Shown: positions 34,771-46,608 of the stretch, piece after piece
Position numbering within the stretch: position 1 is the stretch's first letter
Layout: each line of letters begins with the position of its first letter
Source of the DNA: Gliomastix tumulicola
Taxonomy: Eukaryota > Ascomycota > Sordariomycetes > Hypocreales > Bionectriaceae
Direction: 5' to 3'
DNA: 64,000 bases
Assembly: GCA_001599755.1 (NCBI GenBank)
Contig: BCHX01000002.1
Span: forward strand, 4,508,330 to 4,572,329
The notes under the pieces: model-generated
Seen by the model: only the letters and a program-made list of their open reading frames with translations
The model's database searches: none
What the model was told of the DNA's origin: nothing
Position numbers and translations under genes: made by a program

Positions 34771-36609
34771 ATGTCGTTAAAGCAGGTATGTTTTGGCGGG
34801 GTGAATAACCCTTAGGTACACACACTGGGCAGCGCTGACTGGCTGGGCAGGAAATCGAGACTTGGGTCGCAGCCCTTGCTCGCTACGACAACAATGAGTT
34901 CGACGATGCACTCGCCGAATTCGACAAGATTGGCGACACCAGCAAGATTCTCTTCAATATGGGCGTCATTCATGCTACGCTGGGCGAACATGAACGAGCT
35001 GTGAGTGGTAGCGTGCTCTACAATTTCGACGGCGATGCATACTGACACAAGTGTAGGTCGAATGCTACCAACGCGCCGTCCGTCTAGACATGTATCTCGC
35101 CGTGGCCTACTTCCAACAGGGTGTCTCCAACTTCCTCCTCGGCGATTTTGAGGAGGCCCTCGCCAATTTCAACGACACTCTCCTCTACCTCCGCGGCAAC
35201 ACCGTCATCGATTACTCGCAGCTCGGTCTCCTCTTCAAGCTCTACTCGTGCGAGGTTCTCTTCAACCGTGGTCTTTGCTACATCTACCTGCAGCAGAAGG
35301 AACCGGGCATGCAGGATCTGTCATTCGCCGTCAAGGAGAAGGTGGTCGAGGACCACAATGTCATTGACGAGGCTATTCGGGACGAGGCGGAGGGCTACAC
35401 AGTCTTCTCCATCCCCGTTGGTGTTGTGTACCGGCCGAACGAGGCCAAGGTGCGCAATCTCAAGACGAAGGACTACCTCGGCAAGGCGAGGCTTGTCGCC
35501 GCTTCGGACCGCGCCAATGCCTTTACCGGCTTCGCTGGCTCGGAGATCAAGAACGTGAGTATTTAACTTGTCGTGATGGCTGTCTGCTCTTCATTCTAAC
35601 TTCGTGTAGTCTACTCAGTCCAAGGCCGAGGTCAAGGACGACCGCCCCGTTGAGAACATCTCCTTTGCCGCCTCCAACCTCGTCAAACCAGGTCTCTCCT
35701 CCCGAAGACAACAATCAGAACCTCCCGTCAACCGCAACAACTTTCCTCCCACGCCACCGCCTGAGAATCAGCCTACCGATGCAGACGGCCGTGCACCTCT
35801 ACCAGCCCGTGGTGCCTCGGTCCGCAATGGCCAGAAGCCCATCCTTCCCAAGCTCAACATCAACACCCAAGAGCAGAACCGCAAATACGAGAAGGCCATG
35901 AGCCCGCCTGACAGCATCCGAAGCGCTGGTGGTGCACCTCGGTCAGCGTCCGCCGCACCTGGACGGCAGGCGAGCCGGAGAGACCTGAACCCGCCGCCGC
36001 TGATGCAGAGGAGACCGACCATGCCCATCGACGAGGAGGCTGAGGGGTATCCTGGCGAGGTCTACGACATGTATCAGGGGTCACGTGCGTCAAGGGGCAG
36101 CAACAGGCAACCTCGCCAGCAGCCCCGGTATATGGAGGATGAGGATGCCGGATCAGACTATGATGAAGGCTCCATCGACTCGGGCGAGTTTGAGATGATG
36201 CCGCCTGCTCGACGAGGTGCGCCCTCCTCTGCAGCATCCTCATCTCGGGCTGCCTCTCGCCGAGCTCCTGAGATCCGCAAGATCCGTGTCAAGGTGCATG
36301 CTCCTGGTGACGTACGGTACGTCATGGTTGGTGCTGCCGTGGAGTACACAGACCTCGTGGATCGCATCCGTGACAAGTTCGCCCTCCGCAAGAAGTTCAA
36401 GATCAAGATCAAGGACGAGGACATGCCGGATGGCGATATGATCACGATGGGAGACCAGGATGATCTGGACATGGCCATCTCGAGCGCCAGGACGGCCGCC
36501 CGGAAAGCGAGACAGGATGTTGGAAAATTAGACGTAAGCCAACCTCCCCCAACACTGAAGACCTACTTTGTACTGACAACGATGGCAGATTTGGATTCAG
36601 GAGATTTAG
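34771..36609 (+). CDS. noxR: NADPH-oxidase regulator NoxR (p67phox homologue)
   Basis: This is a regulatory subunit of fungal NADPH oxidases NoxA/NoxB; it binds Rac and Cdc24/BemA and directs localised superoxide production in hyphal growth, fruiting and host interaction. Exons are 34771-34785 (MSLKQ), 34851-35000, 35057-35554, 35610-36533 and 36589-36609, giving 535 aa. Residues 1-175 are TPR repeats (EIETWVAALARYDNNEFDDA, YQRAVRLDMYLAVAYFQQG). A short conserved segment at about 195-215 (AKVRNLKTKDYLGKARLV) sits where p67phox has its activation domain. Then comes a Pro-rich disordered middle and a C-terminal PB1 domain (about 441-535) with the basic cluster KKFKIKIKDED. The last seven-codon exon encodes IWIQEI. 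The length and order of parts match NoxR. There is no SH3 domain, as expected for the fungal protein. Confidence 0.96.
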
Positions 36610-37381
36610 ACGGATATACCCTCATGGCATTGCGACCTTGACTCGCATCTAACGACTTAATGGCTCTTTACACGCACAGCACACAAGCTTTTCATTCCAA
36701 CACTATCACTTTCCTACCTGTCTTTTTATTTCTTTGACAACATTGTGGGAGCAACCCGCCAGCGTCGCTGTCTATAGCATTGTTTAGCCATGCTTGTATT
36801 TCCTATTGCAACACCCCTTCTTTTACTTTAGATTATTGGTGGTAGACGGGCTGGGATGAAAAATGCGTTCGTTTTGTTAGCAGCGATACTGGGAGGAACT
36901 GGATGGGCGGCAAATTGTCTCTGCGAGCTTCGAGGAATAATCCTATCACCCTTCTAGCTAGGAATGAACTGAGACGCCTGAAGAATTTCTTTTGCATACG
37001 AGTCATGCAGAATGAGCTGATGCGCTTGGTAACTTGACCGAGTTTGAAACAGCATGGAAACAACAAAGTACATAGTAATACAACATACCTCGATAACCAA
37101 GACCCCCTGTTGTGTTTCCGTTGCTCCTTTATGGCATGATTAAGGTTATACAGTGTCTATGATAATGTTACAGGGAGGTTTGTACAAATGTTTCCAAACA
37201 AAGATGGAAATGGCACGGGTTCAATGCCTTCCTTGTGAGGATGTAGGAGACTGCCGACCCGGAATGTCCCCCCTTTTCAGCCCATGGCGCCACGTATCAC
37301 GCCACTTTTCTTTTCTTCTTACACTTCGCCGCAATCGCAGCCGGAGGACTGAGCGCGCGTTGCCATACCGGGGGGCCGTTT
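36610..37381. other. convergent 3' flanks of NoxR and mitochondrial GluRS
   Basis: AT-richer sequence between convergent genes. No gene or repeat of note is seen. Confidence 0.6.
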
Positions 37382-39580
37382 TCATCTGGGAGCGTTGGCG
37401 TTCTCCATGAAGGACGGGTACTGCCTCCACGCGTCCTCGAGCCACGCCCGTCTGACGGGCTCGCCCCCCTCGAGGAGCTCGGCGGCCAGGGTCCGGACGC
37501 TGCGTACCCGGTGGAGGGATTCGTCCCGGCCGAGGAGCTGGAGGAGGAAGTCGACGCTGGGGGAGGAGATGTCGGGCTGGCCGGTCATGATGAGGCGGTG
37601 GGTGCTGTAGATGGCTCGTTTTGCGGCGGCGGACGGCGGGTTGACCCTGTCGATGAGGGATTGGTTGATGCTGGTGGTGGTGGTGGAGGATGCGTCCTCG
37701 AGAAGAGTATCGAGAGCAGCGAGGATGGAGTGTTCGTCGCGGAGGAGGCCGGGTTCCGAGAGGACGAGGCTCCGTCGGTAGAGGGACTGCGGTACGCGCC
37801 AGAAGAGGTAGGGGTGTGTGAGCGGGAGGCCCGTCATGGCCTGGACGCTCGTTTTGGATGTCGCCGTGACGAGCCAGCGGTAGAGATCCCTGATCCTGGC
37901 GAGCACCGACTCTCTCTCCGCGACGCTGGGTGACAGGCTTGGCACGGGGTCTTTGGTTTGGTTCCAGGCTGGGTCGACGAAGGCTCCGGACTGGGGGTCG
38001 GCTGCGAGGGCGGTGAAGTGGTCGAGTGTGGGGATGATGAAGGTCGACTTGATGTCGTCTTCTTCGAGGGTGAGTGTGACGGGGGAGGGGGAGGGGTGGG
38101 TGACTCTTGCTTTGCGGTAGGTTGATTCCTTATGGTCAAGTTTCTCCAAGTTGAGCTTGATCGAGCCTTTGGTGAACTTGAATGAGAACTGTGAGAAGGG
38201 TCAGTAACATGCTCTTCCGCTTTCTTCCATTCTGATATGCTGCTGCTGTACCTTGCTGGCGACGTCGGCGAGGGTTCGAGGGATGGTAGATGGGTCGTCC
38301 GTCTTGGTGGTGAACGTTGACCCAAGCTGGGCAAGCCAGATCTGCAAGGGGATTGGTGAGATACCGCGCCCCTTGTACATGGCCAGGCTGGCGCTGCTCT
38401 GGCGCTTGCTGAGCTTGGTTGAGTCGTCGTTGACGAGGAGGCCGACATGACCAAAGATTGGCGGCTGCCATCCGAAGGCTTTGTACAGAGCGAGGTGCTT
38501 GGGCGTCGAGATGAGCCATTCCTTGACAAACGCGTCAGTCATGTCCCCTTCATTAGGCAGCGGAGCGTGTCCTTACCTCTCCTCGGATGACGTGTGTGAT
38601 CTTCATTAGATGGTCATCAACCACATTGGCGAAGTGGTACGTAGGATACCCATCCGTCTTGATGATAATGAAGTCCTCCTCCGGATCCTTCTTCTCAAAC
38701 TTCCCATACACGGCATCCTGGACCTTCAGAACCCCAAACGCGTCGCCCTTGAACCGCACAACGTGTCCCTCCCCTCGACCCGCGCGCTCCGCCGACTCTT
38801 CCTCGGGGATGGAACGGCACGTCTTGGGGTAGACAGTCGGCTCGCCGGCCTCGTGCTGCCTTAGCCTCTCCTTCTCGAGGGCGGCCGGGTCGCAGAAGCA
38901 GCGGTAGGCGTGGCCCTTCTCGATGAGCTGGTCGACGTGGTCCTTGTAGAGCGGGAGGCGCTCGGACTGCTTGTAGGGGCCGTGGGGGCCGCCGCAGTCT
39001 GGGCCTTCGTTCCAGGAGAGGCCGAGCCATTTGAGGTCTCTGATGATGGCGTCTTCCGCGCCCTCTACAAGTCGGTTCTTTTGGCAGTGGTCAGTCAGGC
39101 TCAGTACGGTGAGAGTGGGCTGAACAGCCCCTTCCTTACCTGGTCCGTGTCCTCGATACGCAGGATAAATGAGCCACCCTTTGAAGCTTCCGAGGCTAGA
39201 TTGTTGAAAAGGGCCGTCCTCAAGGATCCCAAATGAAGCAGCCCCGTTGGCGAGGGCGCGAATCGCGTTCGGATCGGCGTGTCTGATGGATGGCCGAGGA
39301 TGAACCGTCTTCGGCCCTCTGAAGGTGACTCTGAAGAGGCCGCGGCTTCGTCTTTTGCTCTAGACTTGCCGCCACTGTTGAACGCGGATAGCCTTGAGCC
39401 CTTTCTCGGTCGAACCTGAGCTGTCGTGGACGAGGTCTCATCTGAAGCTTGGGCGGTGGTCTGAGTAGCTGATTCGGGGTTTGCTGTGACGCTGTAGACA
39501 CGGCGTGGCGGTGCTAGCCGGAGCAGCGACTGAGGACTCCATGGTCTCGGGAGTACTCCTCGTGCAGCCCTCAGGGCCAT
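37382..39580 (-). CDS. MSE1: mitochondrial glutamyl-tRNA synthetase
   Basis: This charges mitochondrial tRNA-Glu (and, where the transamidation route is used, tRNA-Gln). Exons are 39580-39140, 39077-38577, 38521-38252 and 38188-37382, giving 672 aa. The N-terminus (MALRAARGVLPRPWSPQSLL) is Arg-rich without acidic residues, a typical mitochondrial presequence. Class I signatures are present: the HIGH-like HLGS at 116-119 within APSPTGLLHLGSLRTALF, and KLSKR at 350-354. The LRIEDTDQ|NRLVEGAEDAI block forms exactly across intron 1. The C-terminal anticodon-binding region is less conserved. It is longer than bacterial enzymes because of an extra segment of about 60 residues before the catalytic core. 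The gene is divergent from the J-protein gene; a TGACTCA lies 243 bases upstream of the ATG. Confidence 0.96.
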
Positions 39581-40171
39581 TATGGACTGACAGACGCGTG
39601 TTGTCCTTTCTCATGAGCTGGACACGAGAGGTCTGCTCGCGACTGAGCAGCTGTCTAATGAGACGCAGAGCATTGGATGGTTGTCAAAAAATGAGTGGAC
39701 CCCATTTTACGACACAATAAATGCTGTCAGAGTCCCTGGAAAATGATACTTTCGAGACCTAGCCTTTTATGTCAACTCACGCCCTGAAGCCCCTGTCCTA
39801 CCCACCATCCCTTATCTTATCATGACTCAACCCACCTCAATCCGACCGAGAATGCTACCCCGAGCCCGCAGGCTTTTCATCTCGTTGGGACGACATCCGG
39901 TGCGCTGATTTACTGCTGACATCAATGATCATCAGCCTGAATCAAAGACGAGCTATTTCAATCAGGAGAAATACTGTCTTCCTCCTGCTTTGTTGAGGTA
40001 GGGCGAGCAATCCGTTGTCCAGCTACCCCACATTTGACACCGCTAAGAGAGTTGGACTTCAGGGAAGAAAAAAAATATCAGTGTTGTTGAGGAGCCCTCG
40101 CACCTTCACCAACGCTTGCTCTCCATTCCTTTCTTTTTTCCCCGACTCCCTACCGCCAGATCTAGCACATC
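39581..40171. other. divergent promoter between mitochondrial GluRS and J-protein
   Basis: A 591-bp promoter region serving both directions. It contains TGACTCA at 39823-39829. No gene is seen. Confidence 0.55.
39823..39829. promoter_or_regulatory. TGACTCA, candidate general amino-acid-control (CPC1/CpcA/Gcn4) site
   Basis: An exact match to the TGASTCA core bound by Gcn4-family bZIP factors, 243 bases upstream of the GluRS ATG. Aminoacyl-tRNA synthetases are common targets of this system. A seven-base core can easily occur by chance. Confidence 0.3.
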
Positions 40172-41640
40172 ATGGATGCCTTCGAGGCAGGAGAAGAGGT
40201 CGATCTCTATGGTATGACCGCCGGATCATCACGATGTTCGTTTCTGGACGCCCGCTCACTCTTGTCCTAGAACTCCTCGGTATCGATAAGACAGCCACGC
40301 CGGACGAGGTCAAGAAGGCCTACCGAAAAGTAAATGCCCGACCTTCTCATCCCCCTCCCATCCCGAAATGTGTTAGCTGACTCCCGAGAAACGCAGGCTG
40401 CTCTGAAATACCACCCCGACAAGGTGCCCGAGGCGCAACGAGCCGAATCCGAGGTCAAGTTCAAGGAGGTGACCGAAGCCTACGAGATCCTCAGCGACGA
40501 TGACAAGCGCCACCTCTACGACACGCACGGCATGGCCGCCTTCGACAAGTCCCGCGGCGGGCCGGGCGGGCCCGAGGTCGACCTCAACGACATCCTCTCG
40601 CAGATGTTCGGCGTGAACCTGGGCGGCGGCCCCGGAGGCATGCCGGGGGGACCGGGCGGACGGCCGCAGCGCCCGCGCAAGGGCCCCAACGAGGAGCACG
40701 AGTACAAGGTGACGCTCGAGGAGCTGTACAAGGGCAAGACGGTCAAGTTCTCGGCCAACAAGCAGGTCGTCTGCTCGCACTGCAAGGGCTCCGGCGGGAA
40801 GGAGAAGGCCAAGGCGGCCGAGTGCGACCGCTGCAAGGGCAATGGCATGGTCGACACGATCCGACAGATCGGCCCGGGGATGATGCGCCGCGAGACGGTG
40901 CTCTGTGACCACTGCGCCGGCGCCGGCAAGGTGTTCAAGGAGAAGGACCGGTGCAAGAAGTGCAAGGGCAAGCGGACGGTGCAGGAGAAGAAGGCGCTCG
41001 AGATCTACATCCCGCGCGGGTCCATGCAGCGCGAGAACATCGTGCTCGACGGGGAGGCGGACCAGTTCCCGGACCAGATTCCCGGAGATATCATCTTCAC
41101 GCTGGCCGAGGAGCCGCATGACGTCTTCACCCGCGTCGGGCACGATCTGTCCGCGGAGCTCAAGATCACGCTCGCCGAGTCCCTGACGGGCTTCTCGAGG
41201 ACGGTGATCAAGCACCTCGACGGACGCGGCATCCACCTCGACCGTCCTCGGGGTAAGATCCTCCGCCCTGGCGATTGCTTGAGGATCGAGGGCGAGGGTA
41301 TGCCCGTGAAGAGGGGCGAGGAGAAGGGTGATCTCTACCTCATCGTTGATGTGGAGTTCCCCGAGGACGGTTGGCTGAAGGACGATGCCTCGTATGAGTC
41401 GCTGATCAAGCTGCTTCCGCCGCCCAACGCACCCATAGAGGCGGAGGAGGTTGACGAGGTGGACTACGAGGATGACGCAGACATTGAGAGGGTAAGCACA
41501 CTGGATACCATGCCTTGTGAAGCATCAGTAACTAACAGACGCAACAGATGGGCGAGAACCAAGGCGACCCGCGCTTTGGCAACGACTGGGAGGACGAGGA
41601 CGGCATGGAAGACGGCGAGGCCCAGTGCCAGACACAATAA
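40172..41640 (+). CDS. class A J-domain co-chaperone (Ydj1/Xdj1 type, DNAJA)
   Basis: This Hsp70 co-chaperone stimulates Hsp70 ATPase activity and delivers substrates. Exons are 40172-40211, 40271-40329, 40397-41491 and 41548-41640, giving 428 aa. The J domain (about 12-80) has the essential HPD at 39-41 and forms across two short introns. A Gly-rich linker follows (about 105-135). The zinc domain has four CXXCXG repeats: CSHCKGSG, CDRCKGNG, CDHCAGAG and CKKCKGKR. Then come the substrate-binding C-terminal domains. The protein ends CQTQ, a CaaX box expected to be farnesylated as in yeast Ydj1, which would tether it to membranes. The N-terminus (MDAFEAGEEVDLYELLGI) resembles the Xdj1 branch more than Ydj1. 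I cannot decide between those two from sequence alone. Confidence 0.95.
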
Positions 41641-42071
41641 GCTCCCACGTCAGGAAAGATACGGGATAGAACGCAGCATATGACAGTTGACGATTGAAAA
41701 CTCTGGATTTCCTCCTTTCCATTGATGAGGACATTGCTTTTTGAGAGAGACGAAATTGGGAAGGTTTGGGAATCACGCCACTCCATGACGAACGCAGGCG
41801 GCACTTTTTTCCATTGATGCATAGACTAGCCGTAGTTGCATTGCGTAACTACAAGAGACGAAGGAAATCACGACTCCAATCATTTTGTCTTGTTTCGTGC
41901 GTTTCTGTTGACGGGAGGTTGTAGGATGTGATGAAGCTTTGGCTGGTCTCGTGATCGGCGACTGATAAGGCTGCACCCCACCACCCCTCCATATAGTACT
42001 TCCTGATCTTCCAACCTCCAACCTTCACCTTCACCTTCACCCTCACTCTAACAACGGGACACGCAGCAACC
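41641..42071. other. intergenic between J-protein and Vps22
   Basis: 3' flank of the J-protein gene and promoter of the next plus-strand gene. A CTTCAC direct repeat (about 42023-42044) lies just before the Vps22 ATG. Nothing else is seen. Confidence 0.6.
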
Positions 42072-42875
42072 ATGTCCCGCAAAGGCGTCGGCATCGGCGC
42101 CTTCGACCGCTCCCGCCTCACCTCGGCACACTTCGCCACCCACGGCTCCAACCTCCGCGCGTCCAACGCCGAAGCCCTCTCGACCCAGCTCGCCGTCTTC
42201 CGCTCCGTCCTCCAGCAGTTCGCGCAGACGCACGCCAAGGATATCCGCTCGGACCCGAGCTTCCGCGCCCAGTTCGCCCGCATGTGCAACGCCATCGGCG
42301 TCGACCCGCTCGCCAGCAGCCACACCGACGCCTCGTCCTCGTCCTCGTCTTCCTTCTCGTCGGGCGGGCTCTGGGGCCAGCTGCTCGGCGGCAGCGTCAA
42401 CGACTTCTACTTCGAGCTCGCGGTGCGCGTCGTCGAGGTCTGCGGCGCCACGAGGGCCGAGAACGGCGGGCTGATCGGCCTCGCGGAGCTGCGGGAGCGC
42501 GCCTCGCGCGGCCGCATGGAGGGCGCGAGCGAGATCTCCGAGGACGACGTCCGGCGGGCCGTGGGCACGCTGAAGCCCCTCGGCGGCGGGTACGCGGTGC
42601 TGAAGGTCGGCAGCCGTGAGTACGTGCGCAGCGTGCCCAAGGAGCTGAGCAACGACCAGGCCGCCGTCGTCGAGGCCGTCGAGGTGCTGGGCTGCGTCAG
42701 CGTCGGCCTGCTGCGGGATAACCTGGGCTGGGAGGGCGCGCGGTGCCGGACCGTGATTGACGACATGGTGGCCGAGGGGATGCTGTGGGTGGACAAGCAG
42801 ACCAAGGGGGAGTGGGAGTACTGGAGTCCGAGCTTCATGGTTGATACGGACGGGGCGTTCTTCGAGGGGGACTGA
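42072..42875 (+). CDS. VPS22: ESCRT-II subunit Vps22/SNF8
   Basis: This is a subunit of the ESCRT-II complex, which sorts ubiquitinated cargo into multivesicular endosomes; in some fungi it also takes part in pH signalling through the Rim/Pal pathway. It is a single exon of 267 aa, the usual length. The start RKGVGIGAFDRSRLTSAHF is characteristic of SNF8/EAP30, followed by a helical region (QLAVFRSVLQQFAQTHAKDI), DPSFRAQFARMCNAIGVDPLAS, and two winged-helix repeats. The C-terminal block has DNLGWEGARCRTVIDDMVAEG. A Ser-rich insertion (about residues 85-100) is not part of the core fold. The G/C-rich third positions give long antisense frames that are not genes. Confidence 0.96.
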   Translation: MSRKGVGIGAFDRSRLTSAHFATHGSNLRASNAEALSTQLAVFRSVLQQFAQTHAKDIRSDPSFRAQFARMCNAIGVDPLASSHTDASSSSSSSFSSGGLWGQLLGGSVNDFYFELAVRVVEVCGATRAENGGLIGLAELRERASRGRMEGASEISEDDVRRAVGTLKPLGGGYAVLKVGSREYVRSVPKELSNDQAAVVEAVEVLGCVSVGLLRDNLGWEGARCRTVIDDMVAEGMLWVDKQTKGEWEYWSPSFMVDTDGAFFEGD

Positions 42876-43530
42876 GAGGCCTATCGTGATGAGGGGATAG
42901 ATACATACTACTATCAACACGCGGCGCCCAGCAAACCGCTGACCAAACGCCCTCAGGGAGTTCCGGGCCGTGGGATTCGACTGGCATGCGACAGCTGACC
43001 GTCGCATTCCTGGATGCCCCGACAGTACAACGCGCCGTGGAGCCCGCCTTGCCATGTGGTGTGGACGGGACGGCGCGGGGGATCGCGGCATTCCAGCCAG
43101 AGGAATGTCCCTCAACGTCATACAGAGACGACATTCAACCTCACGACGGCACCTGCTAGACACAGCTACGATTTATGAATAGAGCTGTAGGCGAGAGAAG
43201 TCGCCATCAGATCAATAGCCAGAGACAAGCAGTATCCAAAACGTACAGCTCAATAGACCCTATCTGCCTTTGCCGCACATACATGAACCGTACCTATAAC
43301 GTGAAACAAGAACCAGGCCGAAATCTGTACAAAGAGCCTCGAGACATCATTATCAATGCGCCACCAGCATCCCGCCCAGTGCCCTGCCACCTCGACTTTC
43401 GAACATGCTCCCACAAGCCCCTCCTCCTTCTGCCTCCTCCTCTTAAAGCACACCGCTCGTCCTCCAGCGTCCCCCTCCTTTCACAACCTCCGCATCCCCA
43501 CGTATCCACGCACGTCGCCCGGGACTCCGT
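42876..43530. other. convergent 3' flanks of Vps22 and Mpv17-like gene
   Basis: No gene is seen. The part next to 43530 is probably the 3' UTR of the minus-strand Mpv17-family gene. Confidence 0.55.
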
Positions 43531-44487
43531 CTAGTAGTTCGGGTTGGGGCCCATGTTGGGAGGGGGGTAGTCATCCGGACGGCCCATGCCGCCGGGGCCG
43601 CGGCTGTCGCCGAAGTGCTTCTTTCGGAGAGCTGCGAGGCGCTTCTTCTTGGTGATGGTGTTGATGTAGGTGCCGATGATAAAGGAAACGACGTTGAAGA
43701 AGGGAACCCAGAGCTGGTCGGGGAGGAACTTCTGGGCGAAGGCGAGGCAGATGGGCGAGGTGATCCAGGAGACACGCATGACCTTCCAGAAGCCGACCTT
43801 GACGGTGGCGCGGACCTGGTGGTACGTGTGGGCGCCGGCGATGAGGGCCATGGCCACGAGGTACACGGTGTTTTGGATGGGGGCAATCTGCGAAAGGTTT
43901 GTTAGTTCATCTGGCAGGCGAGCATTCGTTGGGGGCTTGGGACGCGTACGATGAGATTGCTGACGACGATCTGGAAGATCTTGGCCCTCAGGCTGGTGCG
44001 GCCCTTGAAGACCAATTGCAGAAGCCAGATGAGGAAGTGGCCCAGGGGCGCGCTTACGAGGGCGCCGTACGCAGCCATCTTGGGAACCCTCGAGGTGAAG
44101 TAGTTGCCGTGCTTGTTACGGTCCTTGGCGAGGAATGATGCAATGAGCTCCTGCGCACCAGCGAGCGTTCCGGCGGTGAGCATCTTGGTTCGGAGGGGAT
44201 GGTCCTCGATTTGCTTGATGTAAGCCTGCAATCATCGCGTCGGTCTTTGTCAGTTTCATCGTCGTCGGCCAATGGAGGGGGGAGCAGGAGGATGGGTTGG
44301 GAAGACGCACCGCCAGATACCCCTTGGTGCCAGCCATATCGCGTCCGCCGGTCAGAGCAGTGCCGATGGCGGCGGCGACAGGATGCTTCCCCTTGGTGCC
44401 CGGAATGGGCTTGTCCTTGCCGCCGGCGATGGCATCCTTTGCCGTCTCGACGGCCTCCTTGGTCGTCTTCTCGAAGCTGACCGACAT
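43531..44487 (-). CDS. Mpv17/PMP22-family membrane protein, possibly Woronin sorting complex protein
   Basis: An integral membrane protein of mitochondria or peroxisomes. Exons are 44487-44311, 44225-43950 and 43887-43531, giving 269 aa. After a polar Lys-rich N-terminus (about 1-60), the Mpv17 pattern appears: AYIKQIEDHPLRTKMLTAG, four hydrophobic segments (about 75-95, 110-135, 155-180, 205-230), and the C-terminal signature LPDQLWVPFFNVVSF after a WKVMRVSWI helix. The tail ends in a Pro/Asn/Gly-rich stretch. In Neurospora the Woronin sorting complex protein WSC, which places HEX-1 assemblies at the cortex, belongs to this family, so a peroxisomal role is plausible. Other family members are mitochondrial, and I cannot separate them here. 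No clear PTS is visible. Confidence 0.9.
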
Positions 44488-46608
44488 TGTCGCAGGTTGG
44501 TGAGATGACGGGTGGATTTCGTCGTCGCGTAAGCACAGGACGCCGTCAAGTCACTCGAGTCGGCTTGTCTCGGGTCGACGACGAGAGGGGGAAGAGCGAG
44601 AAAGAGATGGAATGCGTGTCGGCGGGACCTCTAGACGGCAGCGGGCATGGTTAGCATGAGCAAAAAATGCGTCGGGTTGCAAGGCAACGGTCGAGGACTC
44701 TGCAGCAGCGAATAGGGTCGTGAGTTGTTCGGCCAATGGACTTGTTTACCCGCCAACAAGCTCAGCCCCAAAATAAAACAGGCCGATCCCTGTGTGCGCG
44801 ACAAGCAGATTTCGTCCACGGGGCACGCATTGGGGTGTGACAGAGCCCAATCAAGGAAGCACAGCGCTGGGACTCACCTTGGATGAAGCGGTACGGCCGT
44901 TATCGTGGCGGTTGGCGGTGCAAGATTGTGGGAGGTTGGGCTGGCCAGGTGCTTGCTAGTATTTTAGGGGGACCGACGCGACAGGAGGGACGAGCTTCAT
45001 TTTGGTTGAGATGGATCATGGACCTGGACTTTCTGGGCCTGGCTGGGCTGGGCTGGCTGCAGGTCTGCAGGCAGGTGGGCTCTAGCTTCTGTTGGCGTCG
45101 CGACTGCCTTCTGGGCCAGCTCAGCGGGCTAAATTGCCTGCTAACGCCAGCTAACGCCTGCTGAGGCCGCTGGTTGGAGCTGACGCCCGAGGGGTGGGAC
45201 TGCGCCTGATTGGTCGAAATTGGGCGCAACGTGGCCCACTCTCTCGCTGATTGGTTTGACCCCTGAAATCCTTCATCGTGATTGGTTGTGCCGGCGTCGA
45301 TGTAAACAGTCCGGCTTCGAGGAGGCATGGGCTGAGACGACCGACTCCGTACCTCGGCACGTCCGTGACGGTTCTCGACGACGCGGCTGATGTTAGGGCG
45401 TTTGCGGGGGACCTTGAATATTATCATAGTGTTGGGTTAGTCGTGTTGATATAACCGTCTCTCTCTCCCATCATCCTAAAGCTCATGCTGTTCTCACCCA
45501 CGGGGAGCACTCCCCTGTCTCACCTTGTTGTGCCTTGTGGAGGTACTCTCTGCCACATGGACACCCGAGACTCGTGGTGACAGCCACATCCAGGCCCGCG
45601 ACATGCCAGCAAGATGTACACCATACCTAGAGGAGAGACAAAGACGAGGCCGACCACAGCGTATTATATTCAATCGGTGCCTTATTTAGACATTCTGAAC
45701 TGAACTTCTAGGTAGGTGCTTCTCCTGCGGACGGAGGGTCCTGCAGCCTGCTCGCAATCGCAGTGATGCCCAACTCCTTGGAGAGTGGATGGTTGGACAC
45801 TGCATCTGCTGCAAGTCAGCGGGATCTCAGTCGATGCTGCCATTGGTTGCTCTTGCGCCAATTTGACACTCTGACACTTTGACGATGCAGATTGGCCATT
45901 GAACTGTCTGAATATGTGCACTGTTCTCACACCGGCTGCTGTGTGCGCTGTCGAACGGCAAGCTTCAGGGGGCGAGACGGAGGCGAACGTGCTGCCGTTT
46001 GTCGCGGTAAACGAACCGATGCACCGGAGAAAGATGGTGCATTTCGTGCATGAATGTCCTTGCCCCGTCTCTATCGGAATTTCTCAGTGCGGAGGAGCTG
46101 AAAAATTAATTATTACTGGAGGTTGAAGGGCCAGCAGATTTGCATTGCCAGCTGGCAAACAGTGCAGATGCAGCGCACGGCAGCACCAATTAATACGTGC
46201 CTTCCAACTCGTCGTTACGATACCGGAGCAACTGCACCTCCGAATCGCTCTTTCCTTCCCCAGCGCCTTCCCAATTTCACCCAAACTTTCTTCTGCCACA
46301 TTTGTCACGGTTTTCACTTTTCCCAACCACCCAGTTCTCTTTTTGGAGAGGCGAGAGTCAACCAAAACCTCGAGGCAAAACCTCGTCTCTCCAAAATCCG
46401 CCAACCTTCTTGGACTCTCGCCCGGATTCCTCAAATCCTCACGCGCGTGCCGGCTGCAGTGTTTATTTCTCGTCCACCTTATCTTCGCTTCTTCTCCCCT
46501 TTAATTTTCTTCTTCACAGCCCATGTTGGATCCCGAAATTCAGAATAGAGGGCCTTCTTTCCGAACCAAACAAACGCAGCACGGTGCCTAGGATTGTGGG
46601 AAGCTTCA
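44488..46608. other. 2.1-kb divergent intergenic region with CCAAT cluster
   Basis: This separates the Mpv17-like gene (minus) from an unknown gene (plus). There is no convincing coding sequence; a 175-codon minus-strand frame at 44900-45427 looks random. It contains a cluster of reverse CCAAT boxes (45207-45285), a GGCTG-type tandem repeat near 45035-45060, and a CT-rich stretch before the unknown gene. Confidence 0.5.
45207..45285 (-). promoter_or_regulatory. cluster of CCAAT boxes
   Basis: TGATTGG, the reverse complement of CCAATCA, occurs exactly at 45207, 45248 and 45279, with a further ATTGG at 45219. The ATTGG cores start at 45209, 45219, 45250 and 45281, i.e. 10, 31 and 31 bases apart, close to whole helical turns. 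CCAATCA is the preferred form bound by the fungal CCAAT-binding complex (HapB/C/E). Orientation points towards the Mpv17-like gene, about 720 bases away. Confidence 0.5.
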
